This document shows positions 44,641 through 57,913 of a DNA stretch of 64,000 nucleotides, in pieces. This DNA is from Paragorgia papillata (Eukaryota > Cnidaria > Anthozoa > Scleralcyonacea > Coralliidae): contig JAWNZC010000025.1 of NCBI GenBank assembly GCA_035771165.1, positions 682,001-746,000 on the forward strand, written 5' to 3'. The position numbers were made by a program, and so were the translations under genes. The first letter of the stretch is position 1. Every line of letters starts with the position of its first letter. Below the pieces are notes generated by a model. That model saw only the letters and a program-made list of their open reading frames with translations. It was not told where the DNA came from and ran no database searches.

Positions 44641-47600
44641 GCCTTCGAAATTTTTGCCCCAAAGGTTATGTCGGCAAATATATTCAATAAAGTCTTCTAT
44701 TTTTGGCGCGATGTATAATTGACAGTTTGGGCGTTTCGCTTTTAAATGCGAATAACTCTTGAAACATATCTGGGACACCTCTAATTTTTTTTGGACCGGC
44801 AAGACGATAGAATGAGCTTCATTTGATAGATAGGAAAGCTGGTTAAAGATAACGGAAGCCATCGAAATTTCCCCCCCAACTGAATGTGGTGGTACCTTCA
44901 CAGTTTCGGCGAAAGCGAATAACTCTTGAACCAGATCTGGGACACTTCTAAATTTTCTTGGGCCGGCAAGAATATAGAATTAGCTTCAATTTCATATATA
45001 GGAAAGCCGGCTAAAAATAACGGAAGCCTTCGAAATGTTTGCCCCAAAGGTTATGTCGGCAAATATATTCAATAAAATCTTCTATTTTTGGCGCGCTGTA
45101 TAATTGACAGTTTGGGCGTTTCGTTTTAAATGCGAATAACTCTTGAACCATATCTGGGACACATCTAATTTTTTTTGGACCGGCAAGACGATAGAATGAG
45201 CTTCATTTTGATAGATAGGAAAGCCGGCTAAAAATAACGGAAGCCTTCGAAATTTTTGCCCCAAAGGTTATGTCGGCAAATATATTCAATAAAGTCTTCT
45301 ATTTTTGGCGCGATGTATAATTGACAGTTTGGGCGTTTCGCTTTAAATGCGAATAACTCTTGAAACATATCTGGGACACCTCTAATTTTTTTTGGACCGG
45401 CAAGACGATAGAATGAGCTTCATTTTGATAGATAGGAAAGCTGGTTAAAGATAACGGAAGCCATCGAAATTTCCCCCCCAACTGAATGTGGTGGTACCTT
45501 CACAGTTTCGGCGAAAGCGAATAACTCTTGAACCAGATCTGGGACACTTCTAAATTTTCTTGGGCCGGCAAGAATATAGAATTAGCTTCAATTTCATATA
45601 TAGGAAAGCCGGCTAAAAATAACGGAAGCCTTCGAAATGTTTGCCCCAAAGGTTATGTCGGCAAATATATTCAAATAAAATCTTCTATTTTTGGCGCGCT
45701 GTATAATTGACAGTTTGGGCGTTTCGTTTTAAATGCGAATAACTCTTGAACCATATCTGGGACACATCTAATTTTTTTTGGACCGGCAAGACGATAGAAT
45801 GAGCTTCATTTTGATAGATAGGAAAGCCGGCTAAAAATAACGGAAGCCTTCGAAATTTTTGCCCCAAAGGTTATGTCGGCAAATATATTCAATAAAGTCT
45901 TCTATTTTTGGCGCGATGTATAATTGACAGTTTGGGCGTTTCGCTTTAAATGCGAATAACTCTTGAAACATATCTGGGACACCTCTAATTTTTTTTGGAC
46001 CGGCAAGACGATAGAATGAGCTTCATTTTGATAGATAGGAAAGCTGGTTAAAGATAACGGAAGCCATCGAAATTTCCCCCCCAACTGAATGTGGTGGTAC
46101 CTTCACAGTTTCGGCGAAAGCGAATAACTCTTGAACCAGATCTGGGACACTTCTAAATTTTCTTGGGCCGGCAAGAATATAGAATTAGCTTCAATTTCAT
46201 ATATAGGAAAGCCGGCTAAAAATAACGGAAGCCTTCGAAATGTTTGCCCCAAAGGTTATGTCGGCAAATATATTCAATAAAATCTTCTATTTTTGGCGCG
46301 CTGTATAATTGACAGTTTGGGCGTTTCGCTTTAAATGCGAATAACTCTTGAAACATATCTGGGACACATCTAATTTTTTTTGGACCGGCAAGACGATAGA
46401 ATGAGCTTCATTTTGATAGATAGGAAAGCGGGTTAAAGATAACGGAAGCCATCGAAATTTCCCCCCCAACTGAATGTGGTGGTACCTTCACAGTTTCGGC
46501 GAAAGCGAATAACTCTTGAAGCAGATCTGGGACACTTCTAAATTTTCTTGGGCCGGCAAGAATATAGAATTAGCTTCAATTTCATATATAGGAAAGCCGG
46601 CTAAAAATAACGGAAGCCTTCGAAATGTTTGCCCCAAAGGTTATGTCGGCAAATATATTCAATAAAATCTTCTATTTTTGGCGCGCTGTATAATTGACAG
46701 TTTGGGCGTTTCGTTTTAAATGCGAATAACTCTTGAACCATATCTGGGACACATCTAATTTTTTTTGGACCGGCAAGACGATAGAATGAGCTTCATTTTG
46801 ATAGATAGGAAAGCTGGTTAAAGATAACGGAAGCCATCGAAATTTCCCCCCCAACTGAATGTGGTGGTACCTTCACAGTTTCGGCGAAAGCGAATAACTC
46901 TTGAACCAGATCTGGGACACTTCTAAATTTTCTTGGGCCGGCAAGAATATAGAATTAGCTTCAATTTCATATATAGGAAAGCCGGCTAAAAATAACGGAA
47001 GCCTTCGAAATTTTTGCCCCAAAGGTTATGTCGGCAAATATATTCAATAAAGTCTTCTATTTTTGGCGCGATGTATAATTGACAGTTTGGGCGTTTCGCT
47101 TTAAATGCGAATAACTCTTGAAACATATCTGGGACACCTCTAATTTTTTTTGGACCGGCAAGACGATAGAATGAGCTTCATTTTGATTGATAGGAAAGCT
47201 GGTTAAAGATAACGGAAGCCATCGAAATTTCCCCCCCAACTGAATGTGGTGGTACCTTCACAGTTTCGGCGAAAGCGAATAACTCTTGAACCAGATCTGG
47301 GACACTTCTAAATTTTCTTGGGCCGGCAAGAATATAGAATTAGCTTCAATTTCATATATAGGAAAGCCGGCTAAAAATAACGGAAGCCTTCGAAATGTTT
47401 GCCCCAAAGGTTATGTCGGCAAATATATTCAATAAAATCTTCTATTTTTGGCGCGCTGTATAATTGATAGTTTGGGCGTTTCGTTTTAAATGCGAATAAC
47501 TCTTGAACCATATCTGGGACACATCTAATTTTTTTTGGACCGGCAAGACGATAGAATGAGCTTCATTTCGATAGATAGGAAAGCCGGCTAAAAATAACGG

Positions 47601-50600
47601 AAGCCTTCGAAATTTTTGCCCCAAAGGTTATGTCGGCAAATATATTCAATAAAGTCTTCTATTTTTGGCGCGATGTATAATTGACAGTTTGGGCGTTTCG
47701 CTTTAAATGCGAATAACTCTTGAAACATATCTGGGACACCTCTAATTTTTTTTGGACCGGCGAGACGATAGAATGAGCTTCATTTTGATTGATAGGAAAG
47801 CTGGTTAAAGATAACGGAAGCCATCGAAATTTCCCCCCCAACTGAATGTGGTGGTACCTTCACAGTTTCGGCGAAAGCGAATAACTCTTGAACCAGATCT
47901 GGGACACTTCTAAATTTTCTTGGACCGGCAAGAATATAGAATTAGCTTCAATTTCATATATAGGAAAGCCGGCTAAAAATAACGGAAGCCTTCGAAATGT
48001 TTGCCCCAAAGGTTATGTCGGCAAATATATTCAATAAAATCTTCTATTTTTGGCGCGCTGTATAATTGACAGTTTGGGCGTTTCGTTTTAAATGCGAATA
48101 ACTCTTGAACCATATCTGGGACACATCTAATTTTTTTTTGGACCGGCAAGACGATAGAATGAGCTTCATTTTGATAGATAGGAAAGCCGGCTAAAAATAA
48201 CGGAAGCCTTCGAAATTTTTGCCCCAAAGGTTATGTCGGCAAATATATTCAATAAAGTCTTCTATTTTTGGCGCGATGTATAATTGACAGTTTGGGCGTT
48301 TCGCTTTAAATGCGAATAACTCTTGAAACATATCTGGGACACCTCTAATTTTTTTTGGACCGGCAAGACGATAGAATGAGCTTCATTTTGATAGATAGGA
48401 AAGCTGGTTAAAGATAACGGAAGCCATCGAAATTTCCCCCCCAACTGAATGTGGTGGTACCTTCACAGTTTCGGCGAAAGCGAATAACTCTTGAACCAGA
48501 TCTGGGACACTTCTAAATTTTCTTGGGCCGGCAAGAATATAGAATTAGCTTCAATTTCATATATAGGAAAGCCGGCTAAAAATAACGGAAGCCTTCGAAA
48601 TGTTTGCCCCAAAGGTTATGTCGGCAAATATATTCAATAAAATCTTCTATTTTTGGCGCGCTGTATAATTGACAGTTTGGGCGTTTCGTTTTAAATGCGA
48701 ATAACTCTTGAACCAGATCTGGGACACTTCTAAATTTTCTTGGGCCGGCAAGAATATAGAATTAGCTTCAATTTCATATATAGGAAAGCCGGCTAAAAAT
48801 AACGGAAGCCTTCGAAATGTTTGCCCCAAAGGTTATGTCGGCAAATATATATTCAATAAAATCTTCTATTTTTGGCGCGCTGTATAATTGACAGTTTGGG
48901 CGTTTCGTTTTAAATGCGAATAACTCTTGAACCATATCTGGGACACATCTAATTTTTTTTGGACCGGCAAGACGATAGAATGAGCTTCATTTTGATAGAT
49001 AGGAAAGCCGGCTAAAAATAACGGAAGCCTTCGAAATTTTTGCCCCAAAGGTTATGTCGGCAAATATATTCAATAAAGTCTTCTATTTTTGGCGCGATGT
49101 ATAATTGACAGTTTGGGCGTTTCGCTTTAAATGCGAATAACTCTTGAAACATATCTGGGACACCTCTAATTTTTTTTGGACCGGCAAGACGATAGAATGA
49201 GCTTCATTTTGATAGATAGGAAAGCTGGTTAAAGATAACGGAAGCCATCGAAATTTCCCCCCCAACTGAATGTGGTGGTACCTTCACAGTTTCGGCGAAA
49301 GCGAATAACTCTTGAACCAGATCTGGGACACTTCTAAATTTTCTTGGGCCGGCAAGAATATAGAATTAGCTTCAATTTCATATATAGGAAAGCCGGCTAA
49401 AAATAACGGAAGCCTTCGAAATGTTTGCCCCAAAGGTTATGTCGTCAAATATATTCAATAAAATCTTCTATTTTTGGCGCGCTGTATAATTGACAGTTTG
49501 GGCGTTTCGTTTTAAATGCGAATAACTCTTGAACCATATCTGGGACACATCTAATTTTTTTTGGACCGGCAAGACGATAGAATGAGCTTCATTTTGATAG
49601 ATAGGAAAGCCGGCTAAAAATAACGGAAGCCTTCGAAATTTTTGCCCCAAAGGTTATGTCGGCAAATATATTCAATAAAGTCTTCTATTTTTGGCGCGAT
49701 GTATAATTGACAGTTTGGGCGTTTCGCTTTTAAATGCGAATAACTCTTGAAACATATCTGGGACACCTCTAATTTTTTTTGGACCGGCAAGACGATAGAA
49801 TGAGCTTCATTTTGATTGATAGGAAAGCTGGTTAAAGATAACGGAAGCCATCGAAATTGCCCCCCCAACTGAATGTGGTGGTACCTTCACAGTTTCGGCG
49901 AAAGCGAATAACTCTTGAACCAGATCTGGGACACTTCTAATTTTTCTTGGACCGGCAAGAATATAGAATTAGCTTCAATTTCATATATAGGAAAGCCGGC
50001 TAAAAATAACGGAAGCCTTCGAAATGTTTTGCCCCAAAGGTTATGTCGGCAAATATATTCAATAAAATCTTCTATTTTTGGCGCGCTGTATAATTGACAG
50101 TTTGGGCGTTTCGTTTTAAATGCGAATAACTCTTGAACCATATCTGGGACACATCTAAATTTTTTTTGGACCGGCAAGACGATAGAATGAGCTTCATTTT
50201 GATAGATAGGAAAGCCGGCTAAAAATAACGGAAGCCTTCGAAATTTTTGCCCCAAAGGTTATGTCGGCAAATATATTCAATAAAGTCTTCTATTTTTGGC
50301 GCGATGTATAATTGACAGTTTGGGCGTTTCGCTTTAAATGCGAATAACTCTTGAAACATATCTGGGACACCTCTAATTTTTTTTGGACCGGCAAGACGAT
50401 AGAATGAGCTTCATTTTGATAGATAGGAAAGCTGGTTAAAGATAACGGAAGCCATCGAAATTTCCCCCCCCAACTGAATGTGGTGGTACCTTCACAGTTT
50501 CGGCGAAAGCGAATAACTCTTGAACCAGATCTGGGACACTTCTAAATTTTTCTTGGGCCGGCAAGAATATAGAATTAGCTTCAATTTCATATATAGGAAA

Positions 50601-52829
50601 GCCGGCTAAAAATAACGGAAGCCTTCGAAATGTTTGCCCCAAAGGTTATGTCGGCAAATATATTCAATAAAATCTTCTATTTTTGGCGCGCTGTATAATT
50701 GACAGTTTGGGCGTTTCGTTTTAAATGCGAATAACTCTTGAACCATATCTGGGACACATCTAATTTTTTTTGGACCGGCAAGACGATAGAATGAGCTTCA
50801 TTTTGATAGATAGGAAAGCCGGCTAAAAATAACGGAAGCCTTCGAAATTTTTGCCCCAAAGGTTATGTCGGCAAATATATTCAATAAAGTCTTCTATTTT
50901 TGGCGCGATGTATAATTGACAGTTTGGGCGTTTCGCTTTAAATGCGAATAACTCTTGAAACATATCTGGGACACCTCTAATTTTTTTTGGACCGGCAAGA
51001 CGATAGAATGAGCTTCATTTTGATAGATAGGAAAGCTGGTTAAAGATAACGGAAGCCATCGAAATTTCCCCCCCAACTGAATGTGGTGGTACCTTCACAG
51101 TTTCGGCGAAAGCGAATAACTCTTGAACCAGATCTGGGACACTTCTAAATTTTCTTGGGCCGGCAAGAATATAGAATTAGCTTCAATTTCATATATAGGA
51201 AAGCCGGCTAAAAATAACGGAAGCCTTCGAAATGTTTGCCCCAAAGGTTATGTCGGCAAATATATTCAATAAAATCTTCTATTTTTGGCGCGCTGTATAA
51301 TTGACAGTTTGGGCGTTTCGTTTTAAATGCGAATAACTCTTGAACCATATCTGGGACACATCTAATTTTTTTTGGACCGGCAAGACGATAGAATGAGCTT
51401 CATTTTGATAGATAGGAAAGCCGGCTAAAAATAACGGAAGCCTTCGAAATTTTTGCCCCAAAGGTTATGTCGGCAAATATATTCAATAAAGTCTTCTATT
51501 TTTGGCGCGATGTATAATTGACAGTTTGGGCGTTTCGCTTTAAATGCGAATAACTCTTGAAACATATCTGGGACACCTCTAATTTTTTTTGGACCGGCAA
51601 GAGGATAGAATGAGCTTCATTTTGATAGATAGGAAAGCTGGTTAAAGATAACGGAAGCCATCGAAATTTCCCCCCCAACTGAATGTGGTGGTACCTTCAC
51701 AGTTTCGGCGAAAGCGAATAACTCTTGAACCAGATCTGGGACACTTCTAAATTTTCTTGGGCCGGCAAGAATATAGAATTAGCTTCAATTTCCATATAGG
51801 AAAGCCGGCTAAAAATAACGGAAGCCTTCGAAATGTTTGCCCCAAAGGTTATGTCGGCAAATATATTCAATAAAATCTTCTATTTTTGGCGCGCTGTATA
51901 ATTGATAGTTTGGGCGTTTCGTTTTAAATGCGAATAACTCTTGAACCATATCTGGGACACATCTAATTTTTTTTGGACCGGCAAGACGATAGAATGAGCT
52001 TCATTTTGATAGATAGGAAAGCCGGCTAAAAATAACGGAAGCCTTCGAAAATTTTTGCCCCAAAGGTTATGTCGGCAAATATATTCAATAAAGTCTTCTA
52101 TTTTTGGCGCGATGTATAATTGACAGTTTGGGCGTTTCGCTTTAAATGCGAATAACTCTTGAAACATATCTGGGACACCTCTAATTTTTTTTGGACCGGC
52201 AAGACGATAGAATGAGCTTCATTTTGATAGATAGGAAAGCTGGTTAAAGATAACGGAAGCCATCGAAATTTCCCCCCCAACTGAATGTGGTGGTACCTTC
52301 ACAGTTTCGGCGAAAGCGAATAACTCTTGAAGCAGATCTGGGACACTTCTAAATTTTCTTGGGCCGGCAAGAATATAGAATTAGCTTCAATTTCATATAT
52401 AGGAAAGCCGGCTAAAAATAACGGAAGCCTTCGAAATGTTTGCCCCAAAGGTTATGTCGGCAAATATATTCAATAAAATCTTCTATTTTTGGCGCGCTGT
52501 ATAATTGACAGTTTGGGCGTTTCGTTTTAAATGCGAATAACTCTTGAAACATATCTGGGACACATCTAATTTTTTTTTGGACCGGCAAGACGATAGAATG
52601 AGCTTCATTTTGATAGATAGGAAAGCCGGCTAAAAATAACGGAAGCCTTCGAAATTTTTGCCCCAAAGGTTATGTCGGCAAATATATTCAATAAAGTCTT
52701 CTATTTTTGGCGCGATGTATAATTGACAGTTTGGGCGTTTCGCTTTAAATGCGAATAACTCTTGAAACATATCTGGGACACCTCTAAATTTTTTTTGGAC
52801 CGGCAAGACGATAGAATGAGCTTCATTTT

Positions 52830-52880
52830 GATATATTGAAAGCCGGTTAAAATTAAAAGAAGCCATCGAAATCTTTCCCC
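52830..52880 (+). repeat. patch of edge-type satellite variant inside the homogenised array
   Basis: TATTGAAAGCCGGTTAAAAT and AAAAGAAGCCATCGAAATC replace the usual GATAGGAAAGCTGGTTAAAG. The variant matches the complement of the inverted left-edge monomers (near 26,180-26,215) better than any neighbour. Confidence 0.75.
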
Positions 52881-55800
52881 CCAACTGAATGTGGTGGTAC
52901 CTTCACAGTTTCGGCGAAAGCGAATAACTCTTGAAGCAGATCTGGGACACTTCTAAATTTTCTTGGGCCGGCAAGAATATAGAATTAGCTTCAATTTCAT
53001 ATATAGGAAAGCCGGCTAAAAATAACGGAAGCCTTCGAAATGTTTGCCCCAAAGGTTATGTCGGCAAATATATTCAATAAAATCTTCTATTTTTGGCGCG
53101 CTGTATAATTGACAGTTTGGGCGTTTCGTTTTAAATGCGAATAACTCTTGAACCATATCTGGGACACATCTAATTTTTTTTTGGACCGGCAAGACGATAG
53201 AATGAGCTTCATTTTGATAGATAGGAAAGCCGGCTAAAAATAACGGAAGCCTTCGAAATTTTTGCCCCAAAGGTTATGTCGGCAAATATATTCAATAAAG
53301 TCTTCTATTTTTGGCGCGATGTATAATTGACAGTTTGGGCGTTTCGCTTTAAATGCGAATAACTCTTGAAACATATCTGGGACACCTCTAATTTTTTTTG
53401 GACCGGCAAGACGATAGAATGAGCTTCATTTTGATAGATAGGAAAGCTGGTTAAAGATAACGGAAGCCATCGAAATTTCCCCCCCAACTGAATGTGGTGG
53501 TACCTTCACAGTTTCGGCGAAAGCGAATAACTCTTGAAGCAGATCTGGGACACTTCTAAATTTTCTTGGGCCGGCAAGAATATAGAATTAGCTTCAATTT
53601 CATATATAGGAAAGCCGGCTAAAAATAACGGAAGCCTTCGAAATGTTTGCCCCAAAGGTTATGTCGGCAAATATATTCAATAAAATCTTCTATTTTTGGC
53701 GCGCTGTATAATTGACAGTTTGGGCGTTTCGTTTTAAATGCGAATAACTCTTGAACCATATCTGGGACACATCTAATTTTTTTTGGACCGGCAAGACGAT
53801 AGAATGAGCTTCATTTTGATAGATAGGAAAGCCGGCTAAAAATAACGGAAGCCTTCGAAATTTTTGCCCCAAAGGTTATGTCGGCAAATATATTCAATAA
53901 AGTCTTCTATTTTTGGCGCGATGTATAATTGACGGTTTGGGCGTTTCGCTTTAAATGCGAATAACTCTTGAAACATATCTGGGACACCTCTAATTTTTTT
54001 TGGACCGGCAAGACGATAGAATGAGCTTCATTTTTGATAGATAGGAAAGCTGGTTAAAGGTAACGGAAGCCATCGAAATTTCCCCCCCAAACTGAATGTG
54101 GTGGTACCTTCACAGTTTCGGCGAAAGCGAATAACTCTTGAAGCAGATCTGGGACACTTCTAAATTTTTCTTGGGCCGGCAAGAATATAGAATTAGCTTC
54201 AATTTCATATATAGGAAAGCCGGCTAAAAATAACGGAAGCCTTCGAAATGTTTGCCCAAAGGTTATGTCGGCAAATATATTCAATAAAATCTTCTATTTT
54301 TGGCGCGCTGTATAATTGACAGTTTGGGCGTTTCGTTTTAAATGCGAATAACTCTTGAACCATATCTGGGACACATCTAATTTTTTTTGGACCGGCAAGA
54401 CGATAGAATGAGCTTCATTTTGATAGATAGGAAAGCCGGCTAAAAAATAACGGAAGCCTTCGAAATTTTTGCCCCAAAGGTTATGTCGGCAAATATATTC
54501 AATAAAGTCTTCTATTTTTGGCGCGATGTATAATTGACAGTTTGGGCGTTTCGCTTTAAATGCGAATAACTCTTGAAACATATCTGGGACACCTCTAATT
54601 TTTTTTGGACCGGCAAGACGATAGAATGAGCTTCATTTTGATAGATAGGAAAGCTGGTTAAAGATAACGGAAGCCATCGAAATTTCCCCCCCAACTGAAT
54701 GTGGTGGTACCTTCACAGTTTCGGCGAAAGCGAATAACTCTTGAACCAGATCTGGGACACTTCTAAATTTTCTTGGGCCGGCAAGAATATAGAATTAGCT
54801 TCAATTTCATATATAGGAAAGCCGGCTAAAAATAACGGAAGCCTTCGAAATGTTTGCCCCAAAGGTTATGTCGGCAAATATATTCAATAAAATCTTCTAT
54901 TTTTGGCGCGCTGTATAATTGACAGTTTGGGCGTTTCGTTTTTAAATGCGAATAACTCTTGAACCATATCTGGGACACATCTAATTTTTTTTGGACCGGC
55001 AAGACGATAGAATGAGCTTCATTTTGATAGATAGGAAAGCCGGCTAAAAATAACGGAAGCCTTCGAAATTTTTGCCCCAAAGGTTATGTCGGCAAATATA
55101 TTCAATAAAGTCTTCTATTTTTGGCGCGATGTATAATTGACAGTTTGGGCGTTTCGCTTTAAATGCGAATAACTCTTGAAACATATCTGGGACACCTCTA
55201 ATTTTTTTGGACCGGCAAGACGATAGAATGAGCTTCATTTTGATAGATAGGAAAGCTGGTTAAAGGTAACGGAAGCCATCGAAATTTCCCCCCCAACTGA
55301 ATGTGGTGGTACCTTCACAGTTTCGGCGAAAGCGAATAACTCTTGAAGCAGATCTGGGACACTTCTAAATTTTCTTGGGCCGGCAAGAATATAGAATTAG
55401 CTTCAATTTCATATATAGGAAAGCCGGCTAAAAATAACGGAAGCCTTCGAAATGTTTGCCCAAAAGGTTATGTTGGCAAATATATTCAATAAAATCTTCT
55501 ATTTTTGGCGCGCTGTATAATTGACAGTTTGGGCGTTTCGTTTTAAATGCGAATAACTCTTGAACCATATCTGGGACACATCTAATTTTTTTTGGACCGG
55601 CAAGACGATAGAATGAGCTTCATTTTGATAGATAGGAAAGCCGGCTAAAAATAACGGAAGCCTTCGAAATTTTTGCCCCAAAGGTTATGTCGGCAAATAT
55701 ATTCAATAAAATCTTCTATTTTTGGCGCGATGTATAATTGACAGTTTGGGCGTTTCGCTTTAAATGCGAATAACTCTTGAAACATATCTGGGACACCTCT

Positions 55801-57540
55801 AATTTTTTTTGGACCGGCAAGACGATAGAATGAGCTTCATTTTGATAGATAGGAAAGCTGGTTAAAGATAACGGAAGCCATCGAAATTTCCCCCCCAACT
55901 GAATGTGGTGGTACCTTCACAGTTTCGGCGAAAGCGAATAACTCTTGAACCAGATCTGGGACACTTCTAAATTTTCTTGGGCCGGCAAGAATATAGAATT
56001 AGCTTCAATTTCATATATAGGAAAGCCGGCTAAAAATAACGGAAGCCTTCGAAATGTTTGCCCCAAAGGTTATGTCGGCAAATATATTCAATAAAATCTT
56101 CTATTTTTGGCGCGCTGTATAATTGACAGTTTGGGCGTTTCGTTTTAAATGCGAATAACTCTTGAACCATATCTGGGACACATCTAATTTTTTTTGGACC
56201 GGCAAGACGATAGAATGAGCTTCATTTTGATAGATAGGAAAGCCGGCTAAAAATAACGGAAGCCTTCGAAATTTTTGCCCCAAAGGTTATGTCGGCAAAT
56301 ATATTCAATAAAGTCTTCTATTTTTGGCGCGATGTATAATTGACAGTTTGGGCGTTTCGCTTTAAATGCGAATAACTCTTGAAACATATCTGGGACACCT
56401 CTAATTTTTTTTGGACCGGCAAGACGATAGAATGAGCTTCATTTTGATAGATAGGAAAGCTGGTTAAAGATAACGGAAGCCATCGAAATTTCCCCCCCCA
56501 ACTGAATGTGGTAGTACCTTCACAGTTTCGGCGAAAGCGAATAACTCTTGAACCAGATCTGGGACACTTCTAAATTTTCTTGGGCCGGCAAGAATATAGA
56601 ATTAGCTTCAATTTCGTATATAGGAAAGCCGGCTAAAAATAACGGAAGCCTTCGAAATGTTTGCCCCAAAGGTTATGTCGGCAAATATATTCAATAAAAT
56701 CTTCTATTTTTGGCGCGCTGTATAATTGACAGTTTGGGCGTTTCGTTTTAAATGCGAATAACTCTTGAACCATATCTGGGACACATCTAATTTTTTTTGG
56801 ACCGGCAAGACGATAGAATGAGCTTCATTTTGATAGATAGGAAAGCCGGTTAAAAATAACGGAAGCCTTCGAAATTTTTGCCCCAAAGGTTATGTCGGCA
56901 AATATATTCAATAAAGTCTTCTATTTTTGGCGCGATGTATAATTGACAGTTTGGGCGTTTCGCTTTAAATGCGAATAACTCTTGAACCATATCTGGGACA
57001 CATCTAATTTTTTTTGGACCGGCAAGACGATAGAATGAGCTTCATTTTGATAGATAGAAAAGCCGGCTAAAAATAACGGAAGCCTTCGAAATTTTTGCCC
57101 CAAAGGTTATGTCGGCAAATATATTCAATAAAGTCTTCTATTTTTGGCGCGATGTATAATTGACAGTTTGGGCGTTTCGCTTTAAATGCGAATAACTCTT
57201 GAAACATATCTGGGACACCTCTAATTTTTTTTGGACCGGCAAGACGATAGAATGAGCTTCATTTTGATAGATAGGAAAGCTGGTTAAAGATAACGGAAGC
57301 CATCGAAATTTCCCCCCCAACTGAATGTGGTGGTACCTTCACAGTTTCGGCGAAAGCGAATAACTCTTGAACCAGATCTGGGACACTTCTAAATTTTCTT
57401 GGGCCGGCAAGAATATAGAATTAGCTTCAATTTCATATATAGGAAAGCCGGCTAAAAATAACGAAAGCCTTCGAAATGTTTGCCCCAAAGGTTATGTCGG
57501 CAAATATATTCAATAAAATCTTCTATTTTTGGCGCGCTGT

Positions 57541-57684
57541 ATAATTGACAGTTTGGGCTAATTTTGTTTGGACCGGCAAGACGATAGAATGAGCTTCATT
57601 TTGATAGATAGGAAAGCCGGCTAAAAGTAACGGAAGCCTTCGAAATTTTTGCCCCAAAGGTTATGTCGGCAAATATATTCAATA
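57541..57684 (+). repeat. internally deleted monomer at the LINE's left junction
   Basis: CAGTTTGGGC is followed directly by TAATTTTGTTTGGACCGGC, so about 60 bases of core have been lost. The monomer then runs to ATATATTCAATA, where the LINE begins. Confidence 0.85.
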
Positions 57685-57688
57685 TCTG

Positions 57689-57913
57689 TTCGTCATCGGT
57701 GTTTACATGCCACACAGCCAGCGCAAGACCAAACCACTCGCATCTGACGTGCTCCAACAAGTCGTAAAGGTGCTGACTCAGGTTAACCGTCATGACTGCG
57801 TTGTGCTGTTTGGAGACCTGAATTGTAAGCTCGGGAGAAATAAGAACAATCTCACGGGCAGATGGTGCATCCATAAGAACGCAAACAACGAGGAGAACTC
57901 ATGCTTGCGCTAA
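57689..57913 (+). pseudogene. LINE endonuclease fragment (C-terminal half, frameshifted)
   Basis: The frame reads FVIGVYMPHSQRK, then VVLFGDLNCKLGRN, the GDxN motif of exonuclease-endonuclease-phosphatase nucleases that nick target DNA for LINEs. The first half of the domain is absent because the element is truncated. The frame stops at 57,913, and the continuing part of the domain (LDYVLVSSRW, HYDHGLVSC) is found in the next frame from 57,901, so one indel near 57,890-57,905 breaks it. Confidence 0.88.

Larger units (their letters stand above)
27561..57684 (+). repeat. homogenised satellite array, 602 bp trimers and 385 bp dimers
   Basis: A shared ~120 bp core (GCGAATAACTCTTGAAC... GATAGGAAAGC...GATAACGGAAGCC) alternates with two linkers. 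The long linker has GCCCCAAAGGTTATGTCGGC and TATTTTTGGCGCG and makes a 217 bp monomer; the short one has CCCCCCCAACTGAATGTGG and TTTCGGCG and makes a 168 bp monomer. Long+long+short gives 602 bp, the most frequent period; long+short gives 385 bp. The two long linkers differ consistently (AAAATCTTC...GCGCTG after one core, AAAGTCTTC...GCGATG after the other). Every monomer has a ~60-codon minus-strand open frame, but all end at the same place, have no start context or domain, and merge only by indels. I do not annotate them as genes. Confidence 0.97.
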
